DNA of 11,676 nt from Scatomorpha stercorigallinarum (GTDB lineage: Bacteria; Bacillota; Clostridia; Oscillospirales; Oscillospiraceae): positions 1 to 11,676 of the forward strand of contig CALXGN010000030.1 of assembly GCA_944387865.1 (NCBI GenBank). Direction: 5' to 3'. The notes under the pieces were generated by a model that searched no databases, was not told where the DNA came from, and saw only the letters and a program-made list of their open reading frames with translations. Position numbers and translations under genes: made by a program. Below, piece after piece: positions 6,744 to 11,676 of the stretch (position 1 is its first letter; every line of letters begins with the position of its first letter).

Positions 6744-7889
6744 TCACTCCTTCTTTGAGAGCAGCGCGGCCGGGCGCTGCCGGATAACAGGCGCCGCCCC
6801 CGCGCAGACGCCGAGCAGCGTACAGGCGAACAGCGCCGCCGCCGGGAGCGCGCGGCCAAATACGGCGGCGGCCAATGCGCAGCCTGCCGCCTGCGGCACG
6901 AGCTGTTCCGAGAGCATGGCGAGTGCCAGCCTTGCGCGCGGCATGCCTATCGTGCGCATAAGAGCAAAGCTCCTCCGCTCGCCGCGCATGTAAAGATAGC
7001 TCGACAGGAGCCCGGCGGCGAGCGCCCCCTGCAGCAGCGCAGGTATCGTCAGCTGCGTGCGCCGGATGCTGGCCTCGAGGGTCTCCACCGTCTCCAGATA
7101 CTGGCTGTCGTGTACGGTGAGCGCGTAGCTGTATATCGTGGAGCTCCCGGCCGGGTCTACGGGGCAGAAGGTTGACGCCGCGGCCTCCGCCAGGGCGCCG
7201 AGCCGGCGGTTGTCCCGGGCGTAAAAGGTCATCGAGTCGCAGCTCAGCGTCCCGGACAGCTCCTCCATCAGCCCCGCGGCGCAGGGCCAGGGGATGTATA
7301 TCTCCGTGCCGCCGCCGGGATAGCGGCCCGCGACAGTAAACTCGTATTCGCCGCTCGCGTCGCCCCAGAGCTCGCCGTAGGGGTCGCGCAACGCCAGCGC
7401 GACGCTCCCGCTCCCGCCGAGCTGGCTGTACAGCCCCTCCGAGACGAGGCACAGCAGATCACTGCTGCCGTAAAAGCCCTCGGAAAAATACTCCACCTCC
7501 GCGCCGAACGCCGGATCCAGCGCCTCCGCGCAGCTCTCGTCCGTGACGCCGGTGAGCGCGCCGGAGCTTACGCCCAGCTCGGCGCAGTCGTAATAGAATT
7601 CCTTCGTCATGCGCAAATCGCGCACATGCGGCGTCAGCGGCCCCTCCGGGTCCGTCACGCGCCATATTATGCCCTCGCTCATCCGCAGGCTGGTGGTGCT
7701 CGTGCCGCGCACGTCGCTCACCGTGCAGCGGACGTCCATGCTGCTGTGGACGCGCTCGAGCTCGCGCTCCTGCCCGGCGGCCTGTTCGGACAGGCGGCAG
7801 AGCAGCGCCGCGAAGGCCGCGCAAAGCAGCAGCACGCAAAGCGGCCGCCACGGCCGGCGCCGCAGGCGCCTTAAATAAAATGGGCCCAT
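6744..7889 (-). CDS. FtsX-like ABC permease (381 residues)
   Basis: The layout is FtsX/MacB-like: one membrane helix at about 13-33, an extracytoplasmic domain to about 278, then three helices near 280-301, 325-346 and 348-369. The cytoplasmic loop after helix 2 (GERRSFALMRTIGMPRARLA) is the typical coupling segment that contacts the ATPase. The outer domain holds seven cysteines (for example RCTVSD, YDCAEL, ESCAEAL, LSCDSM, FCPVD), unusual in number and possibly disulfide-forming. The ATG at 7889 has GGAGG 7 nt upstream. It lies 12 bp after the first permease and 6 bp before the ATPase. The two permeases are clearly different proteins, so they probably form a heterodimer. Confidence 0.9.
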   Translation of the reverse strand: MGPFYLRRLRRRPWRPLCVLLLCAAFAALLCRLSEQAAGQERELERVHSSMDVRCTVSDVRGTSTTSLRMSEGIIWRVTDPEGPLTPHVRDLRMTKEFYYDCAELGVSSGALTGVTDESCAEALDPAFGAEVEYFSEGFYGSSDLLCLVSEGLYSQLGGSGSVALALRDPYGELWGDASGEYEFTVAGRYPGGGTEIYIPWPCAAGLMEELSGTLSCDSMTFYARDNRRLGALAEAAASTFCPVDPAGSSTIYSYALTVHDSQYLETVETLEASIRRTQLTIPALLQGALAAGLLSSYLYMRGERRSFALMRTIGMPRARLALAMLSEQLVPQAAGCALAAAVFGRALPAAALFACTLLGVCAGAAPVIRQRPAALLSKKE

Positions 7890-7901
7890 GGGTCAGCCTC
7901 C

Positions 7902-9851
7902 CTACTCCGCGCTCCCAAGCAGGAGCCGCGGGCCTGTTTTTGCTATCCTGTCCGCCTGCAGGTAGAGCGCAAGGCACAAAATGCCGGCGGAGACGGCGGC
8001 GGCGAGCAGGCTGACGCCAAACCCCGGCGCGGCGGACTGCAGCCCGGCGGCGAGCTCCTCCAGCCCGGCGGAGAGCGCCGTGCCGTATTCGCTTGACGCC
8101 TCGCCGGACAGCGCGCCGCTGAACACCAGCGAATTGACATAGCCGGAAAGTGCGCCGGCGGCCGCGGCGCCGAGCAGCGAGGCCACCGCCACAAGCGCCG
8201 CCGCGCTGCCGAACAGATAGCCGCGGCAGCGGGCCGGGCTCGCGCCGAGCGAGCGCATGATGCCGATGTTCCGCTTTTCCCGCGCCTGATACAGCATGAG
8301 GAACAGCGCCGCCACGAGCGCCCAGACGAGCGCCGCGCCGAGGAAGAGCCTGAGCGCCGAGCGCTCAAGGTCCGCCACGGCCGCAGAAGCCGCCTCATAG
8401 CCCTGGTCGAAGGTTATGAAGCGCCCTTCCAGCTCCGTGCCCTCCAGCGAGGCGAGGAACTCCTCCGCCCTGCCGTTTTCAATGACCACCGACAGATATG
8501 TGCCGCCGCGGGCCTGAAACGTCTCTTCACCCGCCAGCGCGGCCGTGGGCACAAAGACGGTGTTGGGGCTGATGGCAAAAATGCCGTCGTCCCATCTGTC
8601 CTCGCAGCGGTAAAGCCCGATTATTTCAAATTCCCTGTTTTCGGACGAGAAGCCGTCCGCAGTTATGAAATCCGCCGACAACGGAATGCCGATAGACCAT
8701 GTGGCGTCGCCGCCGGGCGTTAACACGGTCTCTATATTCATGTAGCCGCTGGTATCCTCGCCCTTATAAAAGGAAAGGTTGATCTTGTCCCCCACGGACA
8801 GCCCGCTGTTGCCGGCTAGCGCCTCGCTTATGATGCACACGGCGCTGCCCGCGCCATATTCCTCTTCCGTAAATTCCCGGCCGTCAACGATGAGCGCCTG
8901 ATTCTGGTTGAACAGGAATACGCTTTCCAAAGATTGCGTCCCGAACACGGGGACGCTTTTCTGGGTGATCTTCGACTTCTCAAGCACGTCCCGCCAGGCG
9001 GCGTTGTCCTCGTCCGCCAGGAAGCTGTCCGCGTCCTGCGCGCCAATATATTCAAACGTGGGCAGCAGCTCATGATCCCTGGATGCCAAAATCTCACTGC
9101 GCGTAAGCCGCCTCATGCTGCCGTCCTCCTGTACGGCTGTAACGGCTGGGATGCCGTCGGAGAGTGAAATAAAAGGGGCGGCCTCCGGCCAGGGAAGGCC
9201 GATGCTTTCGCTATAGGCCTTATAGTAGAGATCTGAGGCGGAGTATCTGCCGTACACTATGCAGCGCCTGCCCTCTTCGGGGAATTCCACGCTTTCGTCA
9301 TATGTATTTACATTCCAGTTGAATTCTATCGTCTCCGGTATGTCGATCCCGGGGATGGTGAGGATCACTTCCTCCACGGCTATCTCGCCCTCGCAGACGG
9401 CGAAGGCATTTGCTGCGTCTATGTCCGCAGTCACGCCGGTGAATTCGCCTATGAGGAGGGTGTTGGCGTATGCCTTGTCTAAAGAGTTGAAAAGATGCGC
9501 GCCGTCCCCGGCGGCCGTCAACACGGAGAGCTGTTGGGAATAACCGGTAACGATGGGCCGGCTGTCCACCTTCAGGACATGGTCGTAGCCGGCAAGGGCG
9601 TCTATCTGCTCGGGTGAATACATGGCGTCGCCCAAATTAAAAGAGTTTCCCATCCCGTCAATTTTCTGCACGCTGTTGACCGGCGCGGGGACCGCGATGG
9701 TGGTCTGGCTTTCTTCAAAGCTGCGCCGGACACCGCGCGCGGAAAACACCAGGCCGCAGCCGAGCAGGAATATTATGGAAGGCACAAGCAACAGGATAAG
9801 CCAGAGGGCAGAGATACCCTTTCGCCGCAGCAGGCGGAGCTTTGATGTCAT
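7902..9851 (-). CDS. Large FtsX/MacB-type ABC permease (649 residues)
   Basis: A basic N-terminus and a membrane helix (about 13-38) are followed by an extracytoplasmic domain of roughly 455 residues, then three helices near 500-522, 547-568 and 612-633. The loop REKRNIGIMRSLGASPARCR is the conserved FtsX coupling helix region. The outer domain is much larger than the roughly 200-residue MacB core, so it probably has an added module; within it, VGDKINLSFY and FEIIGLY resemble the MacB core. The ATG at 9851 has GAGGAGAGGG just upstream. Together with the 381-residue permease and the ATPase it makes a complete transporter. It follows the secreted Cys-rich protein gene by 50 bp that hold a short hairpin. 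Confidence 0.92.
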   Translation of the reverse strand: MTSKLRLLRRKGISALWLILLLVPSIIFLLGCGLVFSARGVRRSFEESQTTIAVPAPVNSVQKIDGMGNSFNLGDAMYSPEQIDALAGYDHVLKVDSRPIVTGYSQQLSVLTAAGDGAHLFNSLDKAYANTLLIGEFTGVTADIDAANAFAVCEGEIAVEEVILTIPGIDIPETIEFNWNVNTYDESVEFPEEGRRCIVYGRYSASDLYYKAYSESIGLPWPEAAPFISLSDGIPAVTAVQEDGSMRRLTRSEILASRDHELLPTFEYIGAQDADSFLADEDNAAWRDVLEKSKITQKSVPVFGTQSLESVFLFNQNQALIVDGREFTEEEYGAGSAVCIISEALAGNSGLSVGDKINLSFYKGEDTSGYMNIETVLTPGGDATWSIGIPLSADFITADGFSSENREFEIIGLYRCEDRWDDGIFAISPNTVFVPTAALAGEETFQARGGTYLSVVIENGRAEEFLASLEGTELEGRFITFDQGYEAASAAVADLERSALRLFLGAALVWALVAALFLMLYQAREKRNIGIMRSLGASPARCRGYLFGSAAALVAVASLLGAAAAGALSGYVNSLVFSGALSGEASSEYGTALSAGLEELAAGLQSAAPGFGVSLLAAAVSAGILCLALYLQADRIAKTGPRLLLGSAE

Positions 9852-9871
9852 ATTTCCCTCTCCTCATATGG

Positions 9872-9891
9872 GGGGCGGCCGTAGCCGCCCC
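9872..9891. repeat. 8-bp GC hairpin between the Cys-rich protein gene and the permease gene
   Basis: GGGGCGGC at 9872-9879 is an exact inverted repeat of GCCGCCCC at 9884-9891 with a 4-nt loop (CGTA). On the minus strand no T-run follows, so it is not a classic terminator. It lies between the stop of the small secreted protein gene and the ribosome site of the large permease gene, where it could lower readthrough or protect the upstream mRNA end. Confidence 0.55.
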
Positions 9892-9901
9892 GGCTGTGCG
9901 T

Positions 9902-10297
9902 TTATCCTACCCTGAAGGGCTCCCTGCACGGAGGCCCGCTGCATGAATATGTGCTCGACCTGCTATAGCCGCAAAGAGAGCAGGTCTGCGTGTAGGTGTG
10001 CGTGCCGTTGGAATTGTGATGGTTGCCGGAATCGCGCAGACTGTGCGTTCCCGTCGAGACAACTGTATCATCTTCAAGATAGGCGTTGCAAACCGCGCAG
10101 GAAACCCGGTATGTGGTGTACACACTGTGCTCTTCTGAGTTCAACGGACTGTAATCAATGGATTGGACAACCCTGTCCTTCTTGAGATGCGGGCAGCTCG
10201 CCTCTTGACCTATGGTATGCCCTGCCATTGCCGGCAGGGCGAGGGCGGCAAGCATGAGTACGCTGAGAAGGAGGCTGGCAATTTTCCTGCGTTTCAT
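9902..10297 (-). CDS. Small secreted Cys/His-rich protein, unknown function
   Basis: The product is 131 residues. A Sec signal peptide (MKRRKIASLLLSVLML then ALALPAMA) has a likely cleavage after A25. The mature part of about 106 residues has seven cysteines: C35 (SCPH), C67/C70 (CAVC), C106/C109 (CSLC), C119 and C124 (CSGPPC). Several histidines lie nearby (H37, H58, H85, H93, H94, H100). The two CxxC pairs suggest a secreted zinc-ribbon-like or disulfide fold. The spacing H-x5-Y-x-Q-x-CxxCG-x8-C-x4-C recalls small exported Cys-rich proteins of Clostridia, but I cannot name a family. The ATG at 10297 has AAAGGAAAG upstream. It is the first gene after the promoter at 10446-10474 and the leader, and is probably co-transcribed with the ABC transporter. 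Confidence 0.8.
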   Translation of the reverse strand: MKRRKIASLLLSVLMLAALALPAMAGHTIGQEASCPHLKKDRVVQSIDYSPLNSEEHSVYTTYRVSCAVCNAYLEDDTVVSTGTHSLRDSGNHHNSNGTHTYTQTCSLCGYSRSSTYSCSGPPCREPFRVG

Positions 10298-10439
10298 CGT
10301 TATCTTTCCTTTCTGCTGCGTTGCGCAGCGGCGGTCTGCGGTGAAACTCGTTTCGTCGGTCCCTTTCCTGCGGCGGCTTACTTACCCATAAATTGCTCAG
10401 GCAATCATAAACATCCCTACTCATTAGATGCTTTCTTTT
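10298..10439 (-). ncRNA. Structured 5' leader, possible cis-regulatory RNA
   Basis: The predicted transcript has about 140 nt before the ATG at 10297. It contains three local hairpins: ATTGC/GCAAT (10401-10405 with 10392-10396, loop CTGA); GAAA/TTTC (10351-10354 with 10343-10346, loop CGAG); and GCTGCG/CGCAGC (10324-10329 with 10315-10320, loop CAA). The last ends 3 nt before the ribosome site at 10304-10312. The stretch also forms an open frame from an ATG at 10402 that overlaps the gene start out of phase, but it has no ribosome site and a very basic, Pro/Arg-rich product, so RNA is the better reading. I do not recognise a known riboswitch class. Confidence 0.4.
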
Positions 10440-10445
10440 ATAACG

Positions 10446-10474
10446 ACTATAAACGGTTTTTATCCTATAGTCAA
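10446..10474 (-). promoter_or_regulatory. Sigma-A-type promoter for the Cys-rich protein/ABC operon
   Basis: On the minus strand TTGACT (complement of 10469-10474), a 17-bp spacer and TATAGT (complement of 10446-10451) each match the consensus at 5 of 6 positions. The surrounding 80 bp are AT-rich in an otherwise GC-rich window. Transcription would start near 10439. Confidence 0.8.
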
Positions 10475-10535
10475 TAGTGAAATGTATTTGCCCGGTAAAT
10501 TTCAGCCCGCCCGGCGCATCTTTCGCAGCCCTTCC

Positions 10536-10603
10536 GGCCTCGCTCACACGGCCGGCTGCAGCCCCGCGCACACCGCCCTCAGGGCGTGGGCCATCTCCCC
10601 GGC
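10536..10603. repeat. 68-bp direct repeat, copy 2 (3' end of intact SLH gene)
   Basis: Partner of 5745-5812, with 64 of 68 positions identical by eye and the same orientation. The two copies bracket the leader, the Cys-rich protein gene and the whole ABC operon, about 4.8 kb. Confidence 0.85.
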
Positions 10604-11608
10604 AGTTATTGGGTCGTCCGGACGTAGCTGGTCGTCTTCGATCGTCAGCCATCCTTCCTTGCAAGCACAGGTCATAAAGTCGTACGCCCAGTGCGTCACA
10701 TCCAGGTCTGATACTTCAATTGGGTAGCCATACCACTCAGGATATTGCCGGAACATCAGCCGCTGAAACAGCACTGCAAATTCTGCACGTGTAAGTTGGT
10801 CATCTGGGAAAAAGTTTTCTCCCGTGCCATAAAAGAAACCGTAGCTCTCCAGATATGCTATCTCGTGCGAGTTATTGTCACCAGCATCCACATCTTTGAA
10901 GCGCAAAGGGTATTCACGCTCCTTGTTATCAGCATCTAATAGGCCGAACGCGAACGCCGCGGCTTCTGAATGAGTTAATGTTATGCTGTCGTGTTTTTCC
11001 AATATGCCGGCAGCGGCGGCGACTTTGTCCATATTTAGCTGTGGTATTGCGTCTTTTCCCTCAATTTCGATGTTTTCTTGCACATAGGTGCTGCCCATCT
11101 CTGTCCTGAAGGTCGGGGGCAAGGCCAAGCCGCCGATCGTTCCGACGTATATATAGGCCCATTCATCGTTGAACGCAACAGGTAAAATAGTCGTGCGGCC
11201 TCTGGCATACCATACGCTCTGAGAAAAGAAGTCTCTTCTGGGGACACGGGTAATGGTGAAATGTTCAGCCGGGACCAGCTTGCCCTCCCACTCTGCTATA
11301 TGGTAGATCATGACGCCGTCCCCTGCATGATCGCCGACGTCAAGACAAGTACCGTCTACAAAGAAGGTGCGGTAAGCTTCTTCTTCGGTGACTGGCAAAG
11401 AGAAGCCCAACTCCTCATCGTGAAATATGTAAGCGTGCTCTTCCGGGCCTGCTAATACATCTAAATCATGCGGGATGATTATTGAACTGTGATCCCAGTC
11501 ATTTGTCCCGGTCATCGGAGTAGATGCACCGCTCGTCGGCTCCGCCCCCGGCGCGCCGCAGGCGGAGAGGCACAGCGCAAGCAGTGCGAGCAGCAACATT
11601 TTTCTCAT
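10544..11608 (-). CDS. SLH-domain lipoprotein
   Basis: The product is 354 residues. A lipoprotein signal (MRKMLLLALLALCLSAC, lipobox LSAC with C17) is followed by a Gly/Ser/Thr linker and a domain of about 180 residues without a recognised family. Two C-terminal SLH repeats follow: about 237-290 (FKDVDAG, then YGFFYGTGENFFPDDQLTRA and EFAVLFQRL) and about 299-350 (VSDLDVTHWAYDFM, then LRPDDPITAGEMAHAL). Upstream, ITLTHSEAAAFAFGLL looks like the tail of a further, partial SLH unit. SLH domains bind pyruvylated wall polymers, so the protein may bridge membrane and wall. The ATG at 11608 has GAGGAG 7 nt upstream. The intact C-terminus matches the relic at 5753-5911. The promoter must be in or beyond the last 60 bp of the window. 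Confidence 0.88.
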   Translation of the reverse strand: MRKMLLLALLALCLSACGAPGAEPTSGASTPMTGTNDWDHSSIIIPHDLDVLAGPEEHAYIFHDEELGFSLPVTEEEAYRTFFVDGTCLDVGDHAGDGVMIYHIAEWEGKLVPAEHFTITRVPRRDFFSQSVWYARGRTTILPVAFNDEWAYIYVGTIGGLALPPTFRTEMGSTYVQENIEIEGKDAIPQLNMDKVAAAAGILEKHDSITLTHSEAAAFAFGLLDADNKEREYPLRFKDVDAGDNNSHEIAYLESYGFFYGTGENFFPDDQLTRAEFAVLFQRLMFRQYPEWYGYPIEVSDLDVTHWAYDFMTCACKEGWLTIEDDQLRPDDPITAGEMAHALRAVCAGLQPAV

Positions 11609-11676
11609 CCCGGTCTCCTCATGTTTACACTTTTCAGGCTTTAAGCTCTTTCTTATACAGTGATGGCCGTCACAAG

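Noticed and set aside
6045..6758. 237-codon plus-strand frame opposite the ATPase gene
   Set aside because: The minus strand has every ABC ATPase motif; the plus-strand frame is its shadow.
6640..7452. 270-codon minus-strand frame
   Set aside because: It lies out of phase across the second permease and the ATPase start, with an Arg/Gly-rich product typical of a shifted GC-rich frame.
10155..10664. 169-codon minus-strand frame containing the leader
   Set aside because: It overlaps the ends of the SLH and Cys-rich genes out of phase, spans a clear promoter, and lacks a start with a ribosome site.
11652..11657. TATAAG (minus strand) as a -10 for the SLH lipoprotein gene
   Set aside because: No -35 at suitable spacing can be seen before the window edge, so the promoter cannot be supported.

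Overview
The window looks like chromosomal DNA of a GC-rich, spore-former-lineage Firmicute, most likely a gut member of the Oscillospiraceae (class Clostridia). Three things suggest this: strong AGGAGG-type ribosome binding sites, sigma-A-like promoters, and a gene set with S-layer homology (SLH) domains, a stand-alone Spo0A C-terminal domain protein paired with a small Xre-type HTH protein, and a large secreted PHP-domain protein. The assignment is inference from protein style; no rRNA or marker gene is present. Every supported gene lies on the minus strand, so transcription runs from high to low coordinates.

Right end (11608-10544): an SLH-domain lipoprotein. A good promoter at 10446-10474 then drives a structured leader of about 140 nt (10298-10439). 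It leads into a likely operon: a small secreted Cys/His-rich protein (10297-9902), a large FtsX/MacB-type permease (9851-7902), a second, smaller FtsX-type permease (7889-6744) and their ATPase (6737-6060). Gaps within the transporter are 6-12 bp, and 50 bp with an 8-bp hairpin separates the small protein from the first permease.

Middle (6059-5011): a decayed region. The last part of a second SLH gene survives at 5753-5911, and its 3' end is nearly identical to that of the intact SLH gene 4.8 kb away. Next come a small Xre-type HTH gene (5664-5419) and, overlapping its stop codon, a Spo0A-C-like gene (5422-5057) interrupted by an in-frame TAA at codon 40. A strong intrinsic terminator closes this group.

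Left part (4876-1): a near-consensus promoter reads into a YibE/F-family membrane protein (4815-3667). After 43 bp follows a very large secreted protein starting at a TTG codon (3623) and running off the left edge. Within the window it has a signal peptide, four divergent copies of a repeat domain, two chitobiase/hexosaminidase-C-like domains and a PHP metallohydrolase domain with its metal ligands intact.

The region reads as an envelope-focused locus of surface anchoring, a secreted Cys-rich protein with an adjacent MacB-like transporter, and an extracellular hydrolase, with regulatory genes in between that appear partly degraded. The most unusual points are the nonsense codon in the Spo0A-C gene, the SLH relic repeat flanking the transporter, and the leader plus secreted Cys-rich protein at the head of the ABC operon.
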